Assembly (NCBI GenBank): GCA_037384425.1
Contig: JARROA010000004.1
Coordinates: forward strand, 62,001-126,000
Direction: 5' to 3'
DNA from: Thiodiazotropha sp037384425
Lineage (GTDB): Bacteria; Pseudomonadota; Gammaproteobacteria; Chromatiales; Chromatiaceae
DNA length: 64,000 nucleotides
Shown here piece by piece: positions 34,014-42,483 of the stretch. Each line of letters opens with the position of its first letter. Position 1 is the first letter of the stretch. The position numbers were made by a program, and so were the translations under genes. The notes beneath the pieces were generated by a model that was not told the DNA's origin, searched no databases, and was given only the letters and a program-made list of their open reading frames with translations.

Positions 34014-34781
34014 ATGGACTATGCCATGCCCTATCAAATGACAGTAAGCCCGGACTTCACTCCCGACCACATCTCCGGCTGGTATATCTTCAATACGTGG
34101 ATGCAACGGTCATTAGGTGTCGATATTCACCTGGAGCTCTATGATGCCTTTGAGCAACAACGTGCAGCGATCCTCTCCGACCAGGTGGATCTGATATATG
34201 CAAATCCCTACGACGCGGCCATGCTGGTACGCAAGAAGGGCTTCGTTCCTATCGTCAGACCGCAACGTTCCTCTGATGAGGCGGTCATTGCAGTGCACGT
34301 GGACAATCCAGCACAGAAGGTGGAAGACCTGATCACAGGCACAGACATCGCCGCAACTGACGATCCGGATGTCAACCTCATGTGTTACATCATGCTGGAG
34401 CCGGCGGAACTCAATGCCAACAATACCTCACGAATCATCAAGAACACATACCCCCTGGTAGCCAAGTCTCTGATTCAGCATAAGGTAGACATCGGATTCT
34501 TTCTGGCTGAAGCGTTCGACTCTCTTTCCAGCATTACCCGCAGGGAACTGCGCATGCTCGTAAGCAGCCAGATACAGGTTATTCACCATGCCCTGCTGGC
34601 TGGCCCTAAGCTCATAGAGCGACAGAATGACCTGCGGGATCTGCTGAGCAATATGGGCCAGGACTCCAAAGGCGCAGGGGTACTCCGGACGCTGGGATTC
34701 GAAGCTTGGGACGTCATGGATGATGAAGAGATGGAGTTCATGATCGATCTGATGGATACCTTGAACTACCAACCTGCATGA
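34014..34781 (+). CDS. PhnD-like periplasmic-binding-fold protein without signal peptide
   Basis: Protein of 255 residues with the fold of phosphate/phosphite/phosphonate ABC transporter binding proteins (PhnD/PtxB): VSPDFTPDHISGWYIFNTWM, ILSDQVDLIYANPYDAAMLV, GFVPIVRPQRSSDEAVIAVH and HKVDIGFFLAEAFDSL. There is no signal peptide or lipobox, and no permease or ATPase gene is near, so it cannot work as an ordinary transporter subunit; it should be cytoplasmic. It ends the cluster, its start touching the stop of the PAS gene. Likely role: binding a small anion or metabolite as an input to the GTPase system (inference). Fold assignment is confident; the ligand is unknown. Confidence 0.82.
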   Translation: MDYAMPYQMTVSPDFTPDHISGWYIFNTWMQRSLGVDIHLELYDAFEQQRAAILSDQVDLIYANPYDAAMLVRKKGFVPIVRPQRSSDEAVIAVHVDNPAQKVEDLITGTDIAATDDPDVNLMCYIMLEPAELNANNTSRIIKNTYPLVAKSLIQHKVDIGFFLAEAFDSLSSITRRELRMLVSSQIQVIHHALLAGPKLIERQNDLRDLLSNMGQDSKGAGVLRTLGFEAWDVMDDEEMEFMIDLMDTLNYQPA

Positions 34782-34800
34782 AACGCCAATTCAAGATCCG

Positions 34801-34826
34801 GTGATCCGTGTTTTGACATGGATCAC
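34801..34826 (+). terminator. hairpin after the GTPase cluster
   Basis: GTGATCCGTG pairs with CATGGATCAC (one mismatch) across a six-base loop, starting 20 bases after the last cluster stop. There is no T-run, so termination may be partial or the hairpin may stabilise the transcript end. Confidence 0.45.
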
Positions 34827-35371
34827 CGCGTTATCGCCTTCATATAGCAGCACCCTCTATTACACAGACTCTGCACCCCGTGTCCGCTTCCAGTCGGCAC
34901 AACCTCACTTCCTGAACCCAGGCAATCTACTCATTATTTCGCATCGACTGTGTGACGAGTTATATAGCTTCGGGCCAAGGGGAATCGCACTTTTAGGGTC
35001 TGTTATTAGCCCGGCATCCTGTCGGGTCGACTGGGCTATTCGTTCAACTGGAAGCAACGGGTCGAAGGCATGGCCGCACAATAAACACAAATTGCACATG
35101 GAATAAAATGCCTGACTCACGCATGCTTAAATAACCCGGGACATTTCGTTTTCAACGAAGAACCAGGAATTCCACTGCAAACAAAGCCTGATATAAGCGT
35201 TTGTTTATTATTCTTATCAGAACATTTGAGTTCTATTAATACCTTTCCTCCCTAATACTCTACACACCTCGAAAACAGGCTATGAGAGGAGCACCACTCA
35301 GCTGGTGGCAAGGTGAAGCGAGTATCCGCTTTCATCCATGAGCAATCCCAAATTCTGGAGGAATCGAAAAA
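34827..35371. other. intergenic region upstream of cbbL
   Basis: About 545 bases with no supportable gene. The 3' half (35120-35260) is A+T-rich and should hold the cbbL promoter and CbbR sites. A 101-codon open frame at 34801-35106 has no motif and starts within the hairpin; it is not called. The cbbL ribosome site GGAGGA lies at about 35359-35364. Confidence 0.55.
35193..35217. promoter_or_regulatory. candidate CbbR operator upstream of cbbL
   Basis: ATAAG at 35193-35197 and CTTAT at 35213-35217 form an inverted repeat with a 15-base spacer, about 155 bases upstream of the cbbL start. The same half-sites form the core of the perfect palindrome upstream of cbbM. LysR-type regulators bind such dyads in A+T-rich DNA. 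The link to CbbR is inference. Confidence 0.45.
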
Positions 35372-36796
35372 ATGGCCAAGACTTACGACGCGGGCGTCAA
35401 AGAGTACCGCGAAACATACTGGATGCCTGACTACACGCCCAAGGACACCGACATCCTGGCGTGCTTCAAGATCACCCCGCAGCCCGGTGTTCCCCGCGAG
35501 GAGGCCGCAGCGGCCGTTGCCGCCGAGTCCTCCACCGGCACCTGGACCACGGTCTGGACCGACCTGCTGACCGACCTGGACTACTACAAGGGCCGCGCCT
35601 ACGCCATCGAGGACGTACCCGGCGACGACAGCTGCTTCTATGCCTTCATCGCCTATCCCATCGACCTGTTCGAAGAGGGTTCGGTGGTCAACGTCTTCAC
35701 CTCCCTGGTCGGTAACGTGTTCGGCTTCAAGGCAGTACGCGCTCTGCGTCTGGAAGACGTGCGCTTCCCCATCGCCTACGTCATGACCTGCAACGGTCCG
35801 CCCCACGGCATCCAGGTCGAGCGCGACATCATGAACAAGTACGGTCGCCCGCTGCTGGGTTGCACCATCAAGCCGAAGCTGGGCCTGTCGGCCAAGAACT
35901 ACGGCCGGGCCGTCTACGAGGGCCTGCGCGGCGGTCTCGACTTCACCAAGGACGACGAGAACGTCAACTCCCAGCCCTTCATGCGCTGGCGCCAGCGTTT
36001 CGACTTCGTCATGGAAGCCGTGCACAAGGCCGAGGCGGAGACCGGCGAGCGCAAGGGTCACTACCTGAACGTCACCGCCCCGACCCCGGACGAGATGTTC
36101 AAGCGTGCCGAGCACGCCAAGGAGCTGGGTGCGCGCATCATCATGCACGACTACATCACCGGCGGCTGGTGCGCCAACACCGGACTGGCCCAGTGGTGCC
36201 GCGACAACGGTCTACTGCTGCACATCCACCGTGCCATGCACGCGGTCATCGACCGTAACCCGCACCACGGCATCCACTTCCGCGTGCTGACCAAGCTGCT
36301 GCGCCTGTCCGGCGGCGACCACCTGCACTCCGGTACCGTGGTGGGCAAGCTCGAGGGCGACCGCGAGGCCACCCTGGGCTGGATCGACATCATGCGCGAT
36401 CAGTACATCAAGGAAGACCGCAGCCGCGGCATCTTCTTCGATCAGGACTGGGGCTCCATGCCCGGCGTGCTGCCCGTCGCTTCCGGCGGTATCCATGTCT
36501 GGCACATGCCGGCCCTGGTGACCATCTTCGGAGACGACTCCGTACTGCAGTTCGGCGGCGGTACCCTGGGTCACCCCTGGGGCAACGCGGCCGGCGCCGC
36601 GGCCAACCGCGTCGCGGTCGAGGCCTGCGTCGAGGACCGAAACCGCAACGGCGTCGATGGTCTCGAGAAGCGCGGCGGTGACGTCCTGCGCGAAGCGGCC
36701 AAGAACAGCCCCGAGCTGGCGGCCGCGATGGAGACCTGGAAAGAGATCAAGTTCGAGTTCGATACCGTCGACAAGCTGGACGTTTCGCATAAGTAA
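35372..36796 (+). CDS. cbbL: RuBisCO form IA large subunit
   Basis: Ribulose-1,5-bisphosphate carboxylase large subunit, 474 residues, forming L8S8 with CbbS in the cytoplasm. Active-site features are intact: GCTIKPKLGLSAKNYGRA, the carbamylated lysine K193 in FTKDDENVNSQPFMRWR, MHDYITGG, HIHRAMHAV, the loop-6 lysine K326 in GTVVGKLEGDRE, and ASGGIHVWHMPAL. The N-terminus MAKTYDAGVKEYRETYWMPD and the downstream cbbSQO order mark form IA of the non-carboxysomal (IAq) type; no carboxysome gene follows. Codons are strongly biased to C/G endings, suggesting high expression. Start has GGAGGA eight bases or so upstream. Controlled probably by CbbR through sites in the upstream gap. Confidence 0.98.
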   Translation: MAKTYDAGVKEYRETYWMPDYTPKDTDILACFKITPQPGVPREEAAAAVAAESSTGTWTTVWTDLLTDLDYYKGRAYAIEDVPGDDSCFYAFIAYPIDLFEEGSVVNVFTSLVGNVFGFKAVRALRLEDVRFPIAYVMTCNGPPHGIQVERDIMNKYGRPLLGCTIKPKLGLSAKNYGRAVYEGLRGGLDFTKDDENVNSQPFMRWRQRFDFVMEAVHKAEAETGERKGHYLNVTAPTPDEMFKRAEHAKELGARIIMHDYITGGWCANTGLAQWCRDNGLLLHIHRAMHAVIDRNPHHGIHFRVLTKLLRLSGGDHLHSGTVVGKLEGDREATLGWIDIMRDQYIKEDRSRGIFFDQDWGSMPGVLPVASGGIHVWHMPALVTIFGDDSVLQFGGGTLGHPWGNAAGAAANRVAVEACVEDRNRNGVDGLEKRGGDVLREAAKNSPELAAAMETWKEIKFEFDTVDKLDVSHK

Positions 36797-36883
36797 CGGA
36801 CCCGGGGTCAGAGTCGGGCAGGCCCGACTCTAAGCCCCAACCCCAGTCATACAGACTCGAATAAACGAATTGAGGAAAACACA

Positions 36884-37240
36884 ATGAGCAACATGCAAGA
36901 CTACAACTCGCGGCTGTCCGATCCGAACAGCCGCAAGTTCGAAACCCTCTCCTACCTGCCGCCGTTGACCGACGCAGGCATCCGCTCTCAGGTGGAGTAC
37001 ATCGTCGCCAAGGGCTGGAACCCTGCCATCGAGCACACCGAGCCGGAAAACGCCACCGACTCCTACTGGTACATGTGGAAACTACCCCTGTTCGGTGAGA
37101 CCGATGTGGACACCATCCTGAAAGAGGCCGAGGCCTGTCACGTCGCCAACCCCAACAACCATGTTCGTCTGGTCGGCTATGACAACTACGCCCAGTCCCA
37201 AGGTACGGCCCTGGTGATCTATCGCGGCCAGGCGGTGTAG
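36884..37240 (+). CDS. cbbS: RuBisCO form I small subunit
   Basis: Small subunit of 118 residues that caps the L8 core. Typical motifs: RKFETLSYLPPLTDAGIRSQ, VEYIVAKGWNPAIEHTEPEN, SYWYMWKLPLFGETDVDTIL and HVRLVGYDNYAQSQGTALVI. It lies 87 bases after cbbL with its own GAGGAAAA ribosome site, and is followed by a GC-rich hairpin, so cbbLS may be transcribed in excess over the downstream cbbQO. Confidence 0.97.
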   Translation: MSNMQDYNSRLSDPNSRKFETLSYLPPLTDAGIRSQVEYIVAKGWNPAIEHTEPENATDSYWYMWKLPLFGETDVDTILKEAEACHVANPNNHVRLVGYDNYAQSQGTALVIYRGQAV

Positions 37241-37264
37241 TAACCGCTACTCCGTCACTTTGAA

Positions 37265-37300
37265 CAGAGCCCCGCCCTGCTTTGGGGGCGGGGACTCTTT
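37265..37300 (+). terminator. GC-rich hairpin between cbbS and cbbQ
   Basis: AGAGCCCCGCCC pairs with GGGCGGGGACTCT (small bulge) across a short loop, ending in CTTTCC, 25 bases after the cbbS stop. It is likely a partial terminator or processing-protection stem that lowers cbbQO relative to cbbLS. Confidence 0.6.
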
Positions 37301-37310
37301 CCTATAAGTG

Positions 37311-37480
37311 ATGAGTTTTGAGTTTTGAGTTTTGAGTTAATGACACACAGCCTGTGCCAACGGTTTTCATTCCGCTCGAATCATTGCCCAACAAGATGAC
37401 TTGGCTCGAGAAAAATAAACAGGTGAGCGAAGCGAACACCTTCAACTCATAACTAAAAACTCAACACTCAAAACTCATTT
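37311..37480. repeat. inverted dispersed repeat with GAGTTTT tandem units
   Basis: Three and a half copies of GAGTTTT (37313-37338) face an inverted, degenerate version (CTCAAAACTC-type, 37443-37477) about 100 bases later. Related CTCAAAAC sequence recurs at 42733-42764. The element fills most of the gap between cbbS and cbbQ and sits just before the cbbQ ribosome site. Confidence 0.7.
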
Positions 37481-37494
37481 GTCTGAGGTGTGTA

Positions 37495-38301
37495 ATGAGC
37501 AACGTCGCACAAGAGCAATACCTGATTCAAAACGAGCCCTACTACCGTACCGTCGGCAATGAAGTCGCCATGTACGAGGCGGCCTACGAGGCACGCATGC
37601 CCGTCATGCTCAAAGGCCCGACCGGCTGCGGCAAGTCGCGTTTCGTCGAATACATGGCCTGGAAGCTGCAAAAGCCGCTGATCACCGTGGCCTGTAACGA
37701 AGACATGACCGCCTCCGATCTGGTCGGCCGTTTTCTGCTCGACATCAACGGCACCAAATGGCAGGACGGCCCGCTGACGGTGGCCGCGCGTATCGGTGCC
37801 ATCTGCTACCTGGACGAAGTGGTCGAGGCGCGCCAGGACACCACGGTGGTGATCCACCCGCTCACCGACCATCGTCGCGTGCTGCCGTTGGAGAAGAAGG
37901 GCGAGCTGGTACAGGCCCACGACGGTTTCCAGATCGTCATCTCCTACAACCCGGGCTACCAGTCCCTGATGAAGGACCTGAAGCAGTCGACCAAGCAGCG
38001 CTTCGGCGGCCTCGATTTCGACTACCCCGACACCGAAATCGAAACCGAGATCGTCACCCATGAGGGCGGCGTGGATGCGGACACCGCGAAAAAGCTGGTG
38101 AGCATCGCCCAGCGTTCGCGCAACCTGAAGGGACACGGTCTGGATGAGGGCATGTCGACCCGTCTGCTGGTCTATGCGGCGCAGCTGGTGGCCAAGGGCA
38201 TCGAACCCCTATCGGCCTGTCAGATGGCGCTGGTCACCCCGCTCACCGACGATCCGGACATGCGCGATACCCTGAGCGCGGCGGTGAATACCTACTTCTG
38301 A
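37495..38301 (+). CDS. cbbQ: RuBisCO activase AAA+ subunit CbbQ (form I-associated)
   Basis: MoxR-type AAA+ ATPase of 268 residues, the motor of the CbbQO activase that removes inhibitory sugar phosphates from RuBisCO. Walker A GPTGCGKS (41-48; K47), Walker B ICYLDE (D107, E108), sensor region SYNPGYQSLMKDLKQSTKQR and the arginine-rich KQRFGGLDF. A hexamer of CbbQ binds one CbbO. By position, after cbbLS, it is expected to serve the form I enzyme, as shown for the Q1O1 pair of Acidithiobacillus ferrooxidans. Repeats occupy the gaps on both sides. Confidence 0.96.
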   Translation: MSNVAQEQYLIQNEPYYRTVGNEVAMYEAAYEARMPVMLKGPTGCGKSRFVEYMAWKLQKPLITVACNEDMTASDLVGRFLLDINGTKWQDGPLTVAARIGAICYLDEVVEARQDTTVVIHPLTDHRRVLPLEKKGELVQAHDGFQIVISYNPGYQSLMKDLKQSTKQRFGGLDFDYPDTEIETEIVTHEGGVDADTAKKLVSIAQRSRNLKGHGLDEGMSTRLLVYAAQLVAKGIEPLSACQMALVTPLTDDPDMRDTLSAAVNTYF

Positions 38302-38302
38302 T

Positions 38303-38391
38303 GAATTATGAATTTTGAATTATAAGTTTTGAATTGGTGGTAGTGCGCCAAAGGCGCACGCCTTAATTCAAAATTAACAATTCAAAATTAG
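38303..38391. repeat. AATTATGAATTTTGAATT / inverted dispersed repeat between cbbQ and cbbO
   Basis: Starting directly after the cbbQ stop codon, A+T-rich arms (38303-38337 and 38364-38391) are inverted copies built on GAATTTTGAATT, around the perfect stem GTGCGCC-AAA-GGCGCAC. The element takes up the whole gap up to the cbbO start. Such elements are common mobile-like repeats in proteobacteria. Confidence 0.8.
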
Positions 38392-38399
38392 ATACCACC

Positions 38400-40793
38400 A
38401 TGACCATCGACTTCACCGAATACGTCAGCTGTCTCGAACCCGAGGATCACGAACACCTCGAGGCGCTGGAGTCGTCCTACCACGAAGCGCAGCGTGTCAT
38501 GTCGCCGCGCGGGCTGGACAACTATCTGCAGGGCATGCGCGCCATGTGCACCCTGAACCGGGGCCAGGATCTGGTCCTGACCTATGTTCAGGAGATGCCC
38601 GGCGTGGCCAAGGAGGTCGGTGAGGACATCCTCCCCGACATCATCGAATCGATGATGAAGATGGCCTCCCACACCTCCGGCAGCGTCATCACCCTGATGC
38701 TCAGCGTGATGACGCTGGCCGCCCAACGCCTCGGCGACGCGGAGGTCATGCGCAGCTACCTGAAGCTGCTGCACCAGCTGGCCGGCAAGGCCCCGCGCGG
38801 CCTGCGTCCGATGATGGAGAACATGGACGAACTGCTCTCCAAACTCACCCTCGGCGGCCTGCGCCGCTGGGCCATGTGGGGGGCGCAGGCACATCAACGC
38901 GATCTCGAAGGCCAGATGGCCTACTTCGGCCTGCAGACCGAGTCGTCACGCAGCATCCTGCAGAAAGAGCGGCGCGGCACCCTGTTCATCGACAACCAAC
39001 GCAAGCTCAATTTCTACCTGCGCGCGCTCTGGGGCCGCGCCTTTTTCATGCGCCCGACCGCAGGGGACTACGAGTCTCGCCGCGGCCTGAAACCCTTCAT
39101 CGAGGAGTTCCAGATTCACGTGCCCGACGCCTACGACCCCTTCCGCGGCATCGACGGCATCGAGATCTATCGGGCTGCGGCAGCCCATGCGGCGGCGCAC
39201 ATGGTCTACACCCGGGACCCTATCTCGGCGGAGCAGCTGTCCCAGGCCCAGATGCGTTTCATCGAGCTGTTCGAGGACGCACGCGTGGAATACCTGGCCT
39301 ACAGCGAGTTTCCCGGCCTGCGCAAACTCTGGCTCTCCTTCTTCACAGCGGAGCCGGACAAGAACGACGACTATGGCGAGCTGCACGAGACCATGGACTA
39401 CATGCTGCGCACCACCCGCGCCATCATGGACCCGGGCTACACCGATACCGTCGATTTCGTCAACCAAGCGGCGGCCGCGTTCCGCGCCGAACTGGAGCAG
39501 AATCCTCATGACTCGCGCATCTCCTGGATGGCGGGAGTCGACTTCTACAACCGTATCGTCGACAAGGCGAAGATCCCCTCGGTGCGTATTCTCAGCGATT
39601 GGCCCATCCCCTACCGGGACGACAACCGCTACTTCTGGGCCTTCGCCGAGAACATGTTCGAGACCCAGGGGGTCGACTATATGCCTTCCAGCCAGCAAAC
39701 CGTGCGCAAATACGTCTCGGTGATGGAGATGGTCAATGAGATCAACTCCGAACTGGAGATCGACAACCACGGTGAAGTCTGGGTGCTGAACAGCGAGCTC
39801 TTTCCCTATGAGGACGACCTGGAAACCACCAAGAGCTATAACGAGATGGAAGGCGTAGAGCCGCTCTCCGATCCCTACCACTACAGCGAGTGGGACTATC
39901 ATGTGCAGTTGGCACGCCCGGACTGGGCCACCGTCATCGAGCGCAGACAGGGCAAGGGCGATCCGGAGGCGATGGACGAGATCCTGGACAAGTACAAGCC
40001 GATCGCCTCGCGTATCCGCCATCTGATCGATGCCCTGCAACCCCAGGGCATCGTGCGTCGCCGCGGCTACGAGGAGGGCGAGGAGTTGGATCTGAATGCA
40101 GCGGTACGGGCCATGATCGATATCCGCCGCGGCATCATGCCCGATCCACGCATCAACATCCGCATCACACGACACATCCGTGACCTGTCGATCGTGCTGC
40201 TGCTCGACCTCTCAGAATCGACCAACGAGAAGGTGGGGGAGCTTCAGGAAGGCGAGGAAGGTTACGAGGAACAGCCGAGCATCCTCGACCTGACCCGGGA
40301 GTCGGCCGGCCTGCTCTCCTGGGCCATCGACTCCATCGGCGACAACTTCGCGGTGCATGGCTTCGCCTCCGACGGCCGCCACGATGTGCAGTACTACCGC
40401 TTCAAGGATTTCGAGCAGCGCTACGACGACGAGGCCAAATCGCGCCTCGCCGGCATGCAGGGCGGACTCTCCACCCGCATGGGCGCCGCCCTGCGTCACG
40501 CTGGTTGGCACCTGACCCAGCAGAACGCCCAGAAGCGCCTGGTGCTGCTGGTCACCGATGGCGAACCGGCCGACATCGACGAGCGCGATCCCCAGTACCT
40601 GCGTCACGACGCCAAGAAGGCTGTGGAGGACCTGGCCATGCAGGGGGTCTATACTTACTGTCTGACCCTCGACCCGGAGGCCGATCGTTACGTGGCGCGT
40701 ATCTTCGGTGAGAACAACTACTCCATCGTGGACCATGTGGAACGGCTGCCGGAACGGTTGCCCAATGTGTTTGCCGCCATCACCGGAGGATGA
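38400..40793 (+). CDS. cbbO: RuBisCO activase adaptor CbbO with VWA domain (form I-associated)
   Basis: Protein of 797 residues that couples the CbbQ hexamer to RuBisCO. The N-terminal helical region (about 1-570) contains repeats such as EVMRSYLKLLHQLAGKAPRG and the C-terminal von Willebrand factor A domain (about 595-795) has an intact MIDAS: D603-L-S605-E-S607 in LLLDLSESTNEK, then STRMGAALRHAG and LVTDGEPADIDERD. In A. ferrooxidans CbbO the MIDAS contacts an acidic residue of the RuBisCO large subunit. It is homologous to the second CbbO at 44010 with many shared blocks. The start is separated from cbbQ only by an inverted repeat. Confidence 0.96.
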   Translation: MTIDFTEYVSCLEPEDHEHLEALESSYHEAQRVMSPRGLDNYLQGMRAMCTLNRGQDLVLTYVQEMPGVAKEVGEDILPDIIESMMKMASHTSGSVITLMLSVMTLAAQRLGDAEVMRSYLKLLHQLAGKAPRGLRPMMENMDELLSKLTLGGLRRWAMWGAQAHQRDLEGQMAYFGLQTESSRSILQKERRGTLFIDNQRKLNFYLRALWGRAFFMRPTAGDYESRRGLKPFIEEFQIHVPDAYDPFRGIDGIEIYRAAAAHAAAHMVYTRDPISAEQLSQAQMRFIELFEDARVEYLAYSEFPGLRKLWLSFFTAEPDKNDDYGELHETMDYMLRTTRAIMDPGYTDTVDFVNQAAAAFRAELEQNPHDSRISWMAGVDFYNRIVDKAKIPSVRILSDWPIPYRDDNRYFWAFAENMFETQGVDYMPSSQQTVRKYVSVMEMVNEINSELEIDNHGEVWVLNSELFPYEDDLETTKSYNEMEGVEPLSDPYHYSEWDYHVQLARPDWATVIERRQGKGDPEAMDEILDKYKPIASRIRHLIDALQPQGIVRRRGYEEGEELDLNAAVRAMIDIRRGIMPDPRINIRITRHIRDLSIVLLLDLSESTNEKVGELQEGEEGYEEQPSILDLTRESAGLLSWAIDSIGDNFAVHGFASDGRHDVQYYRFKDFEQRYDDEAKSRLAGMQGGLSTRMGAALRHAGWHLTQQNAQKRLVLLVTDGEPADIDERDPQYLRHDAKKAVEDLAMQGVYTYCLTLDPEADRYVARIFGENNYSIVDHVERLPERLPNVFAAITGG

Positions 40794-40874
40794 GCCTCTC
40801 AAGCGTTGCCGCCTTGAAGCGAGTGAACGGCGGGACAGGGCCCCTGCCCCACCGATCGGCTTGATCAGGAATCT

Positions 40875-40898
40875 AATCATAAGTATATGCTTATGATT
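40875..40898. promoter_or_regulatory. perfect palindromic operator upstream of cbbM
   Basis: AATCATAAG and its exact reverse complement CTTATGATT flank a six-base spacer. The 24-base dyad lies in the A+T-rich gap between cbbO and cbbM, about 135 bases upstream of the cbbM start. The inner ATAAG/CTTAT half-sites recur upstream of cbbL. It is a strong candidate for CbbR or another dimeric regulator of form II RuBisCO. Confidence 0.65.
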
Positions 40899-41033
40899 TA
40901 TATCAGATCATTTTATTATACTTATAAACATAATCTCTGTAAGGTTTGCTCCCAGTTCCCCACACACCTTGGGGTTTTCAGCCGGCGGGACTATCCTGGC
41001 GACTGACAGAATTCATCAACAGGAGCGGACAAC

Positions 41034-42419
41034 ATGGCACTAGACCAATCAGCACGTTATTCGGACCTCAGTCTGAAGGAAGAGGATCTCATCGCAGGTG
41101 GCAAGCACATCCTTTGCGCTTACAAAATGAAGCCCAAGGCGGGTCACGGCTACCTGGAAGCGGCCGCCCACTTCGCCGCCGAATCCTCCACCGGCACCAA
41201 CGTGGAAGTCTCCACCACCGACGACTTCACCAAGGGCGTCGACGCGCTGGTCTACTACATCGACGAAGCCACCGAGGATATGCGCATCGCCTATCCCATC
41301 GAGCTGTTCGACCGCAACGTCACCGACGGCCGCATGATGCTGGTCTCCTTCCTGACCCTGACCATCGGCAACAACCAGGGCATGGGCGATATCGAATACG
41401 GCCAGATGATCGACTTCTACATGCCGCCCCGCGCCATCCAGCTGTTCGACGGTCCGGCCAAGGACATCTCCGACCTGTGGCGCATGCTGGGTCGTCCGGT
41501 CGTGGACGGCGGCTACATCGCCGGCACCATCATCAAGCCGAAGCTGGGCCTGCGCCCCGAGCCCTTCGCCGAGGCGGCCTACCAGTTCTGGCTGGGCGGC
41601 GACTTCATCAAGAACGACGAGCCCCAGGGCAACCAGGTCTTCGCCCCGGTGAAGCAGGTCATGCCCCTGGTCTACGACGCCATGAAGCGCGCCATGGACG
41701 AGACCGGCGAGGCCAAGCTGTTCTCCATGAACATCACCGCCGACGATCACTTCGAGATGTGCGCCCGCGCCGACTTCGCCCTGGAGACCTTCGGTCCCGA
41801 CGCCGACAAGGTCGCCTTCCTGGTCGACGGTTTCGTCGGCGGCCCGGGCATGGTCACCACCGCCCGTCGCCAGTATCCCGGTCAGTACCTGCACTACCAT
41901 CGCGCAGGACACGGCATGATCACCTCGCCCAGCTCCAAGCGTGGCTACACCGCCTTCGTGCTGGCCAAGATGTCCCGTCTGCAGGGTGCCTCCGGTATCC
42001 ACGTCGGCACCATGGGCTATGGCAAGATGGAAGGCGCCGCCGACGACAAGATCATCGCCTACATGATCGAGCGCGACGAGTGCCAGGGTCCGATCTACAA
42101 CCAGAAATGGTACGGCATGAAACCGACCACGCCGATCATCTCCGGCGGCATGAACGCCCTGCGTCTGCCCGGCTTCTTCGAGAACCTGGGCCACGGCAAC
42201 GTGATCAACACCGCGGGCGGCGGCTCCTACGGCCACATCGACAGCCCGGCGGCTGGCGCTATCTCCCTGCGCCAGGCCTACGACTGCTGGAAATCGGGCG
42301 CCGATCCGATCGAGTACGCCAAAGAGCACAAAGAGTTCGCACGTGCCTTCGAGTCCTTCCCGCACGACGCGGACGCCCTTTTCCCTGGCTGGCGCGAAAA
42401 GCTGGGCGTGCACAAATAA
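41034..42419 (+). CDS. cbbM: RuBisCO form II (CbbM)
   Basis: Form II ribulose-1,5-bisphosphate carboxylase, 461 residues, active as large-subunit oligomers without a small subunit. Active-site features: GTIIKPKLGLRPEPFAEAAY, carbamylated lysine K193 in GGDFIKNDEPQGNQVF, HYHRAGHGMITSPSSKRGY, loop-6 lysine K331 in GTMGYGKMEG, and ISGGMNALRLPGFFENLG. Form II has lower CO2/O2 specificity, suited to high-CO2, low-oxygen conditions. A strong palindrome lies upstream and a strong terminator downstream, so cbbM is a single-gene transcript. The second CbbQO set follows after 580 bases. Confidence 0.98.
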   Translation: MALDQSARYSDLSLKEEDLIAGGKHILCAYKMKPKAGHGYLEAAAHFAAESSTGTNVEVSTTDDFTKGVDALVYYIDEATEDMRIAYPIELFDRNVTDGRMMLVSFLTLTIGNNQGMGDIEYGQMIDFYMPPRAIQLFDGPAKDISDLWRMLGRPVVDGGYIAGTIIKPKLGLRPEPFAEAAYQFWLGGDFIKNDEPQGNQVFAPVKQVMPLVYDAMKRAMDETGEAKLFSMNITADDHFEMCARADFALETFGPDADKVAFLVDGFVGGPGMVTTARRQYPGQYLHYHRAGHGMITSPSSKRGYTAFVLAKMSRLQGASGIHVGTMGYGKMEGAADDKIIAYMIERDECQGPIYNQKWYGMKPTTPIISGGMNALRLPGFFENLGHGNVINTAGGGSYGHIDSPAAGAISLRQAYDCWKSGADPIEYAKEHKEFARAFESFPHDADALFPGWREKLGVHK

Positions 42420-42452
42420 GAAAAGCACTTTCAGTAAGCCATCCGGCATTTC

Positions 42453-42479
42453 AAAGCCCCCGTTTGGGGGCTTTTTTTA
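42453..42479 (+). terminator. strong rho-independent terminator after cbbM
   Basis: AAAGCCCCC and GGGGGCTTT form a perfect nine-base stem with a GTTT loop, followed by a run of T. It starts 34 bases after the cbbM stop. Confidence 0.93.
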
Positions 42480-42483
42480 TTTG

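Noticed and set aside
34014..34781. Phosphonate ABC transporter subunit in its usual role
   Set aside because: No signal peptide, permease or ATPase; context is a cytoplasmic signalling cluster.
34801..35106. 101-codon frame upstream of cbbL
   Set aside because: Begins within a hairpin, no ribosome site, no motif; treated as the cbbL upstream region.
37313..37338. GAGTTTT tandem units considered as a CRISPR array
   Set aside because: Units are seven bases with no spacers; it is a simple repeat in an inverted element. No CRISPR array or cas gene was found.
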